33,335 nt of DNA, from positions 1 through 33,335 of the forward strand of contig JBGUMF010000022.1 in NCBI GenBank assembly GCA_045116675.1. The letters run 5' to 3'. Position 1 is the stretch's first letter. Each line of letters starts with the position of its first letter. Source of the DNA: F23-D06 sp045116675 (GTDB lineage Bacteria > Bacteroidota > Bacteroidia > Bacteroidales > WCHB1-69). The notes under the pieces are model-generated. The model saw nothing but the letters and a program-made list of their open reading frames with translations. It was not told where the DNA came from and made no database searches. A program made the translations under genes and the position numbers. This document shows, in pieces, positions 25,099-33,180 of the stretch.

Positions 25099-28000
25099 TT
25101 AAATTAAACCATTCTGAATGTCAACTTGCAAGCAAGCCTCATTGAACAATTGCGAGAATTGCTTTTGCAATTTAATCTCATATAAATGATTGTTCATAAA
25201 ATGCTGCAACAGCAGTTTTCGCTTGTCTCTCAATGGTCTTATAAGATTTACCAGTAATTGCTTCACTTCTATAATATCCTGAGGCAGCAGTAAATCTTTA
25301 TTGAGTATCATTGATATAAACTGCAAGACAACTTGCCAAAACTCAGGATGTTCTGACATCACCTTTTGGCAAGTGTCATAACGATTAGAATCACTTTTTA
25401 CTCTTTTATCGTATTCCGTAAATAAAATTTCTGCATCAAGTATCGACACCACATAGTTTCGCTCCAATAAATCTTCACTCACCTCAATACCACGTCCTTC
25501 ATAATAGTGCAGATAAGTCTCACTGCATATAGCGGCAAATGGAATTCCTTTCAACAAACTATAGATGGCCGCGTCTTCCGTAATCAACATATTATATTGA
25601 TGACTGCTCAACATTAGGCAATCTACCAGCACTTCCAAACTGATAACCTTTAGCTTTAAACCATTGGGCTCCGCCATCCGCTCTTTAACAAATTCTACTT
25701 TGCAGTTTCCTTCAATCCAACCATTAAGATATTCCAGAACTTCTTTATAGTCCTTTCCTAAGGTCATATCCATAGACATAGGCACCAATCCCCAGAAATT
25801 GATTGGGTTAACATTGTTAGGATATCTAAGATAGTTGTTCAGGCTCTGCTCAAACAACTCTTTCTCAGACTTTGGAATTAAGAACTTTCTCTTATATGCG
25901 TACCCGCGTTTCTTTGTAAGATAGGCCAGCAGCACCACACTTAATGGGTCGAGCACAAAATCCGTTATCTCTATATTTTGCTGCTTGTAGCCCTCCAATG
26001 CGATTGAAATCTGTTGATATGGGAAAACTGCTTTCCTAAAATCGGACAATATTAACTGTACGCATGAGAACACCACATCATTAGTCATAAAATAATAAAG
26101 AGAATGGTCTCTTTTCTCGTATGCCTCAACGTCATTCTCAAAATCTTTCTTGGTATACCCATTTTTCGGGAGCAATGCCTCTATTTTTTTCAGCAACTCT
26201 CCAGGATCCTCATTTTCATTAACCGAAAAAGTCTGCGTGACATATATATTTCCAGGTGTCCCCATTCGTTCTTTTAACAAGAATGACAAAGCTAAATATT
26301 TACTCCCAATATTTGTAATTGTATAATCCTTTTGATTGAAGGTTATTACATCACCCACTTTGTGGCCAAGCAGTAAAGATGTTTTTTCGGAGTTCTCATG
26401 GGCTTCAGTAGTGATGTTTTCTGCCTCTCTTGTCAACTGCACCGCATAGCCTTCTTTCACTTCTGGCATCACCTCGTGCAGTATTTTAGCAAGTTCTTTG
26501 TCCTCAAAGGCAATCATTATATAGAAATCACCTATCTCGGCGAATGCCTCGTCTTTAGCATACGGATAAATAAATGCTAGAGCTTCATCATACGCTTTCA
26601 CAGCAGTTAATGCGTAGAAGACATTTTTGATACAGATTGTTGAGGTGTATGATATCCTCGTAAAGGCATGAATATGGCTTTTTATCTTTTCATAACTGTT
26701 CGTCTTGACAAGAATCATTGCGTAATTGCCAGCAAATGCTTCATTGTCTGCAAATATTTCAAAGAGTATTTCATGAGGCTCTATTGCCGATGCATAATCC
26801 AAAATGGCACAATAGCAATTCGCCTCCTTCATCAGATATTGGATGCTAAGAAAACCATATTTCTCCCTAAATTCCTTTGACAGTTTGCAAAACTCTTCAT
26901 TATGGCTATTGATTCTGTACAATATATCAAGATATAAAAGAGTCTCCGTCCTCTTACCCAAATCGTCAGCACTGAAGTGCCCTTGCATCCTATTCCACGC
27001 ATACTCTAAATCTGCGGTATCAGCCCATAGCCTGCAAGCAATAGCATAACTTATGCCATTCAATGACTGTAGCAGGTTATCAAGAATCTTATTATCCCTT
27101 TCACCTCCTATTGCATCAAGATAGAGAAAAGCAATAGATTTCCCTTCTTCCTGCTCATAATTTGCATTACGTAGAGCACTAATAAACTCCTCTTCTCCCA
27201 GCAGTTCTCTATTAAGTTTTATGCATTCAAAAATGGTCAGGATATCAAGAGTTGCCAATGGATAATTGCCAGCCATGTTGATAATAGACGCTCTGATTTT
27301 TTCTGCATCGCCCATTTTCAGAGCTGCATAAATCTTATGACGTGCACTATATGGCTGGTACTTCTCACTAAGTACATCGTATGCCTTCCCATATTCATCA
27401 TGAAACATTAGGGCTGAAAATTTGCACCGCACTATTACTTCGTCATCTTCCTTGATAGCAAGCAACTTTCCAAGTGCATCATTGTCTTTCTTTTCTCTAA
27501 AATTAAGATAAAGGAAATAGGCTTTAACTGAGATAAAAGAGTTTTTAACCTCCGTTGTTTCTGCCAATTCATAAAACTTGCTAATCGAATCAAATTGTAC
27601 GCTATGTTCTGGGTGTACAAATGTATTGCCATATATATCTACCTCATCTGTACGAATAAATTGATTAAGGATAGCATTCAACATGTACATCCATTCAGCA
27701 AAGTTATTGGCTGTCAGCTCCGAAGGAACTATACCGTATGTCATGGGCACCACCTCCTCTATTTCCTTTATTCTGTCTCTATTCTGGTAGTGAAGCCATC
27801 CCATTACAAGCCATTTGAAGCGATAGTCTTCTTTGATGTTTTTATCTACATTTCTTAATGCTATCACAGGGTCGCCCAATAAAGCCAATGCTTTCACAGC
27901 AATAGCCGTCACATTGTTTTCATCTTCCCTTAATAAATCCTCAACAAGTTGCTGCCCGCCATTTTCAATCTGATCCATGACAAACAATGTAGCCAAATAG

Positions 28001-28707
28001 CGCTCCTTTAAATGTGGTAAATATGGATTATAGCTATACGCCCTTTTGTAATTCTCCAATGCTTTTGAGGGATTTGTAAACTCTAATGCGAAACCCTTCA
28101 AGAAATACAATGTTGCATAAACCGCTTTCTGTTGCTGCATTTCAGGATATTGATTCAGCGATTCTTCCATCTTATCCAGTATACGAGTAGCGGTTTTAAG
28201 TTTGAGGCTTTCTATAGCCTCCGACATTGCATTAATATTATCTTTCAGAGCCGCACCTGCATTTGGTATGCTATTCTCTAAAAGCTGACGAGCCATTCTA
28301 TTTGTATCGCTCACATATTCATAAATGCTAGCTATTGAATATTCACCTATAATTCTCAATGTCTCGTCATTATTCTTTAAGTTCTCATAGAACCTTCTCA
28401 TAAATGCCCCCAGCTCAGGATATGAGGCAAAAATCATTTCCTGTGCAGCAGGATGAGTCTTCACATAATTAAAGCGAGCAGAACAGTATTCTGCATCTTT
28501 ATCATAAATAGATGAGTCATTCTTAAACTCCTTCATCGTTTCCTTATACACCTTTTTCACAGCACGCCTCTCTCTACCATTACGAATTTTTTCCGTAACT
28601 GTCCCAAACATTATATCACAAGTCTTGTCCACTAATAATTCAACTGTTTTTGACACTGTAAAAAATGCCAATAGGTGTGTTTTGATCCAAACTAATATAC
28701 TAAACAT
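25099..28707 (-). CDS. TPR-GreAB-C-PIN conflict-system protein
   Basis: A 1202-residue protein with three recognisable regions. Residues 1-20 are hydrophobic. Roughly 90-760 is a long helical TPR-like superhelix (for example FTNPSKALENYKRAYSYNPYL near 220). About 775-830 resembles the C-terminal domain of GreA/GreB (LLGHKVGDVITFNQKDYTIT). The C-terminal third looks like a PIN nuclease (acidic FVLDPLSVVLLAY at about 915 and NMLITEDAAIYSLL at about 1035-1050). This order matches the TPR-GreAB-C-PIN architecture described by the Aravind group among bacterial biological-conflict proteins, where the PIN domain is thought to cut RNA. It stands alone, facing the R-M genes tail to tail, and is strikingly A+T-rich. 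Biochemical function is unproven. Confidence 0.75.
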   Translation of the reverse strand: MFSILVWIKTHLLAFFTVSKTVELLVDKTCDIMFGTVTEKIRNGRERRAVKKVYKETMKEFKNDSSIYDKDAEYCSARFNYVKTHPAAQEMIFASYPELGAFMRRFYENLKNNDETLRIIGEYSIASIYEYVSDTNRMARQLLENSIPNAGAALKDNINAMSEAIESLKLKTATRILDKMEESLNQYPEMQQQKAVYATLYFLKGFALEFTNPSKALENYKRAYSYNPYLPHLKERYLATLFVMDQIENGGQQLVEDLLREDENNVTAIAVKALALLGDPVIALRNVDKNIKEDYRFKWLVMGWLHYQNRDRIKEIEEVVPMTYGIVPSELTANNFAEWMYMLNAILNQFIRTDEVDIYGNTFVHPEHSVQFDSISKFYELAETTEVKNSFISVKAYFLYLNFREKKDNDALGKLLAIKEDDEVIVRCKFSALMFHDEYGKAYDVLSEKYQPYSARHKIYAALKMGDAEKIRASIINMAGNYPLATLDILTIFECIKLNRELLGEEEFISALRNANYEQEEGKSIAFLYLDAIGGERDNKILDNLLQSLNGISYAIACRLWADTADLEYAWNRMQGHFSADDLGKRTETLLYLDILYRINSHNEEFCKLSKEFREKYGFLSIQYLMKEANCYCAILDYASAIEPHEILFEIFADNEAFAGNYAMILVKTNSYEKIKSHIHAFTRISYTSTICIKNVFYALTAVKAYDEALAFIYPYAKDEAFAEIGDFYIMIAFEDKELAKILHEVMPEVKEGYAVQLTREAENITTEAHENSEKTSLLLGHKVGDVITFNQKDYTITNIGSKYLALSFLLKERMGTPGNIYVTQTFSVNENEDPGELLKKIEALLPKNGYTKKDFENDVEAYEKRDHSLYYFMTNDVVFSCVQLILSDFRKAVFPYQQISIALEGYKQQNIEITDFVLDPLSVVLLAYLTKKRGYAYKRKFLIPKSEKELFEQSLNNYLRYPNNVNPINFWGLVPMSMDMTLGKDYKEVLEYLNGWIEGNCKVEFVKERMAEPNGLKLKVISLEVLVDCLMLSSHQYNMLITEDAAIYSLLKGIPFAAICSETYLHYYEGRGIEVSEDLLERNYVVSILDAEILFTEYDKRVKSDSNRYDTCQKVMSEHPEFWQVVLQFISMILNKDLLLPQDIIEVKQLLVNLIRPLRDKRKLLLQHFMNNHLYEIKLQKQFSQLFNEACLQVDIQNGLI

Positions 28708-28836
28708 TTTCTTTAAATTTTATAACAGGTTGATCTTCTATTATCTCCACACTAGTAAAAATATTTCTTTCCACTATCTATTCTAAATCACTAGTCAACG
28801 TAATCCACTTGTCACCTCTGTAACCAGAATAGGAAG

Positions 28837-29163
28837 CTACAGAATTGCCAAATAACACTCAACCCTTTCTTCTTCTCTTTGCTCCTCCAATATCCCTTCC
28901 ACCTCATGCTCCACAAACGGCCCCTCCTTGCACTCGAAGATGACGGAACCCGGCTCTAGGGCTTCCACGGTGTGCCAGACATTCTTTCCCACGTTCACGC
29001 CGTAGCGGCCTTCAGATGGGTTGAGGACCATGTTTTCGATGATGGTGCCGTCGTCGTTGTAGGTGATGACACGTATCCTGCCACGCAACACAACAAATGA
29101 TTCCTCTTTTTCCGGATCTGAAAATGTGCCAACCCCTCCGTCTTCCCTCTCATTTTGTGTCAT
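28837..29163 (-). pseudogene. N-terminally truncated WbuC-like cupin
   Basis: The 108 residues match the second half of WbuC-family cupins (EESFVVLRGRIRVITYNDDG, then NVWHTVEALEPGSVIFECKEGP), which act near O-antigen gene clusters. The usual N-terminal ~50-60 residues, including the HRH metal-ligand segment before the EES motif, are missing; they are replaced by a short unrelated lead (MTQNEREDGG). Without those ligands the protein is probably inactive. A TATTTTTG -7 element ends only 8 nt before the ATG. It could be a recent start in a decayed gene rather than a functional short form. Confidence 0.6.
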
Positions 29164-29171
29164 ACAATTGG

Positions 29172-29179
29172 CAAAAATA
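29172..29179 (-). promoter_or_regulatory. -7-like element abutting the truncated cupin gene
   Basis: The minus strand reads TATTTTTG, a full consensus match, but its 3' end is 8 nt from the ATG at 29163. Transcription from it would give a nearly leaderless message or miss the start codon. Confidence 0.4.
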
Positions 29180-29290
29180 ATAATTTTTCATCTTCTATCA
29201 CTATTCTACCTAAAACATTTGTCCTCCTTGAGATGAATATTCACCATACATCTTCCGTCTGTCATCCGCCCTCCACTTTCGGTTAGCCCC

Positions 29291-29670
29291 TTATGGCTTC
29301 AACAAATTGATCGGAGCCACATACACTCCGTCTTCACGCCTGTATGCACCACCAACAGCAGTCAGCACCAACAAGAACGATGGCGCCTTCTCATCACTTT
29401 TCTCCACAATCTTGTCACGAAGCGTCTTCAGTGATTTTGCCCCGTCGTCAATCAAGTCGTCACCGCCAAGTTTAATCTCAATACCACCCCAACGTCCATC
29501 GTGCGCTCATTGCTCTGGCGTATATCCGATATGATGGTCGATACCGCCGCCTCGCTCGAAATATTGCGGGCATAGCTCCTCAGAATCATCCTCATCACCT
29601 CGGGTTTCTTGTTGCGGAACCGCTCGTTCTCGCTATCCTCAAACACGAATAATCCGATATAATAGTTTTT
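29291..29670 (-). pseudogene. DUF4143-type ATPase remnant with internal deletion
   Basis: Two pieces of the DUF4143-type AAA ATPase family, common in Bacteroidales, are readable on this strand in different frames. The upstream piece (FEDSENERFRNKK, RSYARNISSEAA, DIRQSNERTMD) runs from about 29670 to 29494. The downstream piece (DGRWGGIEIKLGG to the normal C-terminus VYVAPINLLKP) runs from 29500 to the stop at 29291-29293. About 100 residues that normally separate them are gone, and the join lies in a short stretch (GATGGACG on the minus strand) readable in both frames. The N-terminal Walker region is also absent. It is a dead gene. Confidence 0.7.
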
Positions 29671-29799
29671 CGTGATTTTAAACTCCCAAGATTTTCAATC
29701 AAAAATTCCCAATATTTTCAATTTACATCACATCTGCACCCTGATCTTCAGAAAGCCATGTCCAAGTCTGAAGTGCACTTATTCCCAAAAAACTATAGA

Positions 29800-29823
29800 T
29801 GTACCAGCTCCAAAAAGTGGACA
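29800..29823 (+). mobile_element. Solo IS3-family-like terminal repeat
   Basis: The segment begins TGTACCAGCTCC and continues AAAAAGTGGACA. It resembles the terminal inverted repeats of IS3/IS150-type elements (TG..., CCAAAAAGT, GGACA). No transposase frame and no second end were found, so it would be a relic. Confidence 0.35.
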
Positions 29824-29932
29824 CGAAAAATATTATTGGTGTGCGCTGCGGCCTTACGGTCAAGCGGTACCCGAGGACTGATCGCACCCGCAGAAACTGC
29901 ATGGTACGCCCTATTTGTTTTCAGAAAACTAT

Positions 29933-29940
29933 TACCTTTG
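29933..29940 (+). promoter_or_regulatory. -7 element for the small membrane protein
   Basis: TACCTTTG matches TAnnTTTG and lies 18 nt upstream of the ATG. A TTTG at 29914-29917 is only 15 nt away, so the -33 match is weak. Confidence 0.5.
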
Positions 29941-29958
29941 CCCCGAAATTAATCCATC

Positions 29959-30159
29959 ATGTCAACCTTAGAGATCGTGATTCTTGTGGCCGTCATTTTG
30001 GCCTATTTCGGATGGGCACTGTTCAACGGATTCTTGGCTAAACAGCGGAACCATTCGTTCTGGGCGTGGTTCGGCATCTCGCTGTGCATCCTGCCGCCGT
30101 TTGCAATGATCGCGGTTTTGGTGTATTGCAAGGAGGATAATACGCATATTATTCCGTGA
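29959..30159 (+). CDS. Small integral membrane protein, unknown function
   Basis: A 66-residue protein with two predicted membrane helices (about 4-24 and 36-57) joined by a short basic loop (AKQRNHSFW), ending in a charged tail. I do not recognise a family. A good -7 element just upstream, G+C content like the core genes and absence of overlap with another frame support it being real. A hairpin follows it before the convergent acyl-CoA synthetase gene. Confidence 0.65.
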   Translation: MSTLEIVILVAVILAYFGWALFNGFLAKQRNHSFWAWFGISLCILPPFAMIAVLVYCKEDNTHIIP

Positions 30160-30204
30160 CGTGAGATAGAGCCAGGCCAGGAGAAATTATCGGAAGTATT
30201 AGGG

Positions 30205-30270
30205 TCAAGAAAGAAGGCCCCCAGGTCCTATGAATTCTGTAAGACTCAAAGGACCTAGGGGCCAGCTTGA
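30205..30270. terminator. Long hairpin between convergent genes
   Basis: GGCCCCCAGGTCCT (30216-30229) pairs with AGGACCTAGGGGCC (30250-30263) with one mismatch. The stem is flanked by TCAAG (30205) and CTTGA (30266), which extend the pairing across a small internal loop. It sits between two converging genes, as expected for a bidirectional terminator, though it lacks a T-tract on either side. Confidence 0.5.
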
Positions 30271-30284
30271 GAAAATAATCTCCA

Positions 30285-32087
30285 CTATTTGTAGATCTTG
30301 TCAATCAAGTCTTTATACTGCTGCTGCACGATGAAACGTTTCACCTTGAGCGTAGGGGTGAGGATGTTGTTCTTCTGCGTCCAGGCTTCCGGCACCAGCT
30401 CGAATTTCTTGATCTGCTCGGCGGCGCCGAAGAGCGGGTTGTACTTGGCAATCTCCGTGGCAAACGCCTTCACCACCTCACTGTTCCGTATCATCTCCTC
30501 ATTGTCGGCACATTCGATGTTCTGCTGGCGGCACCAGGTTTTCAGATACTCGAAGTCGGGCGAGATGATGGCGGCGGCGAACTTCTGGTTCTCGCCCACC
30601 ACAACCATATTCTCAATGAACGGCGACTCGCAGAATTTCTCCTCGATGATCTGCGGGTTCACATACTTGCCGAAGGAGGTCTTGAAGAGGTTCTTGATAC
30701 GTCCGGTGATGACCACCTGCCCGTACTTGGTGAACCGACCCGTGTCGCCAGTATGATACCAGCCTTCGTCATCGATGACCTCGGCGGTAAGCTCGGGGGC
30801 CTTGTAATAGCCCATCATCACATTGTGTCCGCGACACAGGATCTCACCGCTTTCCGCGATGCGCACCTCCACGCCGGGCAACGGGAAGCCCACCGTGCCC
30901 ACCTCACGACCGTTAAGGTCGCGGCAGCTTACGGCAATCACCGGCGACGTCTCCGTGGCACCATAACCCTCGAACACCGGCATCCCGATGGCAGAGAAGA
31001 AAGAGGCCAACTTGGGCTGGATGCTGGCCGCGCCCGACACCACAATGTCGAAATTACCACCGACCTGTTTCCGTATCTTTCTGTAAATCAACTTATCAGC
31101 AAACCAATGACGGAAATTGTACCACCCTGTCCTGTCCTGATCCTGCAGTTTGTACTCCTGCGCCAAGTCCATGGCCCACGTGAAAATCTTGCGCGGCAGG
31201 GGCTTCATGCTTTTCTTGGCACTCATAATCTTGTCGAACATCTTCTCCAAGACGCGCGGCACGGCCGACATCATCGTGGGACGCACCTCCTTGATGTTCT
31301 CGCCAATGGTGGCCAAACTCTGCACATAATAGACCGTCATGCCCAGATATTGGTACAAGAACACCAACATTCGCTCGTAGGCGTGGCACAACGGAAGGAA
31401 ACTCAACGCCTTGTCGGACCAGAGAGCCGGCGTCTGCCGCAGGTTCATCAACTGGCTTACAATATTATAATGGGACAACATGACGCCCTTGGGCAGTCCT
31501 GTGGTTCCCGATGTGTACATGATGGTGCTGCAGTCCTCAGGCAACACACTGTCTCTCCGGCGCTTCAGTTCTTCCGGATTCGGATTCTCCTCACCCAGCT
31601 GCACCAATTGTGCGAAATAGGGGAAACGTTTGCGGTCCTTGAACGTGTAAACCATCTGGAGATTCGGGGTCTCGGGCAATATGTTGCTGAACTTGGTCAT
31701 CACCTCATGGCCCTCGATGACCGCGAGTTTCATCTCGGAATGGTTAATAATATATTTGTAATCATCTTCACTGATCGTGGGATACACTGGCACGGTGATG
31801 GCTCCAATCTGCATGATGGCCATGTCGAGCATGTTCCACTCGGGACGGTTGCTGGAAATGATGCCCACCTTGTCACCCGGCTCGATGCCGAGTTTCATGA
31901 AAGCGTAACTTAAATTGTCAGTAATGTTTTTGTATTCTTGCGGGGAATAGGAGATCCAGCCTTTGCTGGTTTTGCCCGACAGCGCAACAGTCTGGTTGGG
32001 GAAGGTTTCGGAATAATATGTCAAAATGTCAAACAGTCTCGTGATATCACGTGTGTTGCGCGAAAAGGGTTTCTGCTTTTTACTCAT
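30285..32087 (-). CDS. Long-chain acyl-CoA synthetase (AMP-forming)
   Basis: Activates fatty acids to acyl-CoA through an acyl-adenylate. The P-loop-like A3 motif is IMYTSGTTGLPKGVMLSH (about residues 190-207). Other motifs are FEGYGATETSPVI, GWYHTGDTGRFTKYGQVV and GRIKNLFKTSFGKYVNP, where the last resembles the bacterial FadD15-type KLFKTSxGKYV pattern. Length 600 aa is normal for this branch. No membrane segment or signal peptide is seen. It is transcribed divergently from the LytTR gene with a 201-bp shared upstream region. Chain-length preference cannot be told. Confidence 0.93.
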   Translation of the reverse strand: MSKKQKPFSRNTRDITRLFDILTYYSETFPNQTVALSGKTSKGWISYSPQEYKNITDNLSYAFMKLGIEPGDKVGIISSNRPEWNMLDMAIMQIGAITVPVYPTISEDDYKYIINHSEMKLAVIEGHEVMTKFSNILPETPNLQMVYTFKDRKRFPYFAQLVQLGEENPNPEELKRRRDSVLPEDCSTIMYTSGTTGLPKGVMLSHYNIVSQLMNLRQTPALWSDKALSFLPLCHAYERMLVFLYQYLGMTVYYVQSLATIGENIKEVRPTMMSAVPRVLEKMFDKIMSAKKSMKPLPRKIFTWAMDLAQEYKLQDQDRTGWYNFRHWFADKLIYRKIRKQVGGNFDIVVSGAASIQPKLASFFSAIGMPVFEGYGATETSPVIAVSCRDLNGREVGTVGFPLPGVEVRIAESGEILCRGHNVMMGYYKAPELTAEVIDDEGWYHTGDTGRFTKYGQVVITGRIKNLFKTSFGKYVNPQIIEEKFCESPFIENMVVVGENQKFAAAIISPDFEYLKTWCRQQNIECADNEEMIRNSEVVKAFATEIAKYNPLFGAAEQIKKFELVPEAWTQKNNILTPTLKVKRFIVQQQYKDLIDKIYK

Positions 32088-32176
32088 GAAATAAAATTTT
32101 AGTTACTACTTAGAAATTAATGGTTCTCTAATGAGTTGGCAAAAGAACAACTTTCCCACGTCATATCAAAATAAAA

Positions 32177-32270
32177 GTGGTGAAAGCGCAGGGAATGGGG
32201 TAAAAATCCGATATATGGGGTGAAAATTAAAATATAGGGGTGAAAAATTATTTTAGTATCTTTGCACCCC
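32177..32270 (+). promoter_or_regulatory. 20-bp-periodic direct repeats and promoter of the LytTR gene
   Basis: Boxes GTGGTGAAAG, GGGGTAAAAA, GGGGTGAAAA and GGGGTGAAAA start at 32177, 32197, 32217 and 32237, exactly 20 bp apart. An inverted near-copy TTTGCACCCC lies at 32261-32270. The -7 element TATCTTTG is at 32257-32264, so the last direct box occupies the normal -33 region, where no TTTG is present. The arrangement looks like a multi-site operator on one DNA face. Confidence 0.75.
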
Positions 32271-32288
32271 AAATTAAAAAGGGGCTTT

Positions 32289-33143
32289 ATGATGAAAAAA
32301 ATACCCGAATTCCTGGCGAAAAAGAGCACCAATGTGAATCTGTTGGTGTTCGTTTTCATCTTTTCCATGGTGTTCGTCAACGTATATACCCCTTTCCAAT
32401 ATTCCACCTGGTTCAAATCAAACAGCGACTCACTGAATTTCCTATACTCCACCAGCACCCTGTTGGGAGGAATGGTTGTGCTCATCATCAGCCGCATCAT
32501 CATGTACTATGTCAACAAGAAGGAACTTCTATCCCTCCTGTCATACGTTCTGTGGTTGGCGGCGGAAATTCTGGTGATTGTCATGCTTTATACCCTGATA
32601 AACAAAATCGTATTGCACGACGGACGTGACGCATTTGTCATCTTCCAACGAACATTGGTGTTTGTGCCGGCAATCTTAGCCATCCCCTATCTCGTTTCCT
32701 ACCTTTTTTTGGGATTGCGCTCCAAGGATGCGGCCATCAACCAATTGATGGAACAGGGGAAAACCGAGGTGAAAACACCCATTACCAGCTTGGACGACAC
32801 CCTCACCTTCTTTGACTCCAACGGAAAAGCACGTATTTCTCTCAAAAGAAACAACCTTCTATATGTGGGAGCCAATGATAACTATGTGAATATCTATTAT
32901 TTGGATAACGATACCGTGGGTTATACCATACTTCGCAACAACTTGAAATCGCTGGAAGGGACCATCGCCTCCAACACGATTGTGCGATGCCACCGCTCCT
33001 ATATGGTCAACCTCCAAAATGTGAAAATGATCAATTACGAGAAAGACGGTTTGTATATAACCTTTAACACCAACGCAGTCAGCAAGATACCGATTTCCAA
33101 ATCCTATGCGGAAGAGGTTATGAAACGTTTTTCCGACCTTTAG
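32289..33143 (+). CDS. Membrane-anchored LytTR-family transcriptional regulator
   Basis: One-component regulator with four N-terminal membrane helices (about residues 16-34, 54-74, 79-103 and 120-142), a short linker and a C-terminal LytTR DNA-binding domain (about 180-280) with ISLKRNNLLYVGANDNYVNIYY and VRCHRSYMVNLQNV. I chose the ATG at 32289 (the second ATG follows at once); the TTG at 32262 lies inside the -7 element. At 284 aa it lacks a receiver domain, so the signal is probably sensed in or at the membrane. The repeats upstream may be its own binding sites. metG follows 37 nt later and could be co-transcribed. Confidence 0.88.
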   Translation: MMKKIPEFLAKKSTNVNLLVFVFIFSMVFVNVYTPFQYSTWFKSNSDSLNFLYSTSTLLGGMVVLIISRIIMYYVNKKELLSLLSYVLWLAAEILVIVMLYTLINKIVLHDGRDAFVIFQRTLVFVPAILAIPYLVSYLFLGLRSKDAAINQLMEQGKTEVKTPITSLDDTLTFFDSNGKARISLKRNNLLYVGANDNYVNIYYLDNDTVGYTILRNNLKSLEGTIASNTIVRCHRSYMVNLQNVKMINYEKDGLYITFNTNAVSKIPISKSYAEEVMKRFSDL

Positions 33144-33180
33144 TCCATCATTTCTTGACAATTATTTTAAAACATTGAAT

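Larger units (their letters stand above)
29647..29958. other. Gene-free stretch with IS relic
   Basis: 312 nt. Its start may include the decayed edge of the ATPase remnant. In the middle is a candidate IS3-family end (29800-29823), and at its end the -7 element for the small membrane protein. Short reading frames here show no recognisable motif and no codon pattern. Confidence 0.6.

Noticed and set aside
29672..30041. Overlapping 64-80 codon plus-strand frames
   Set aside because: They lack start context, motifs and codon pattern, overlap each other in different frames and run into the promoter of the small membrane protein.
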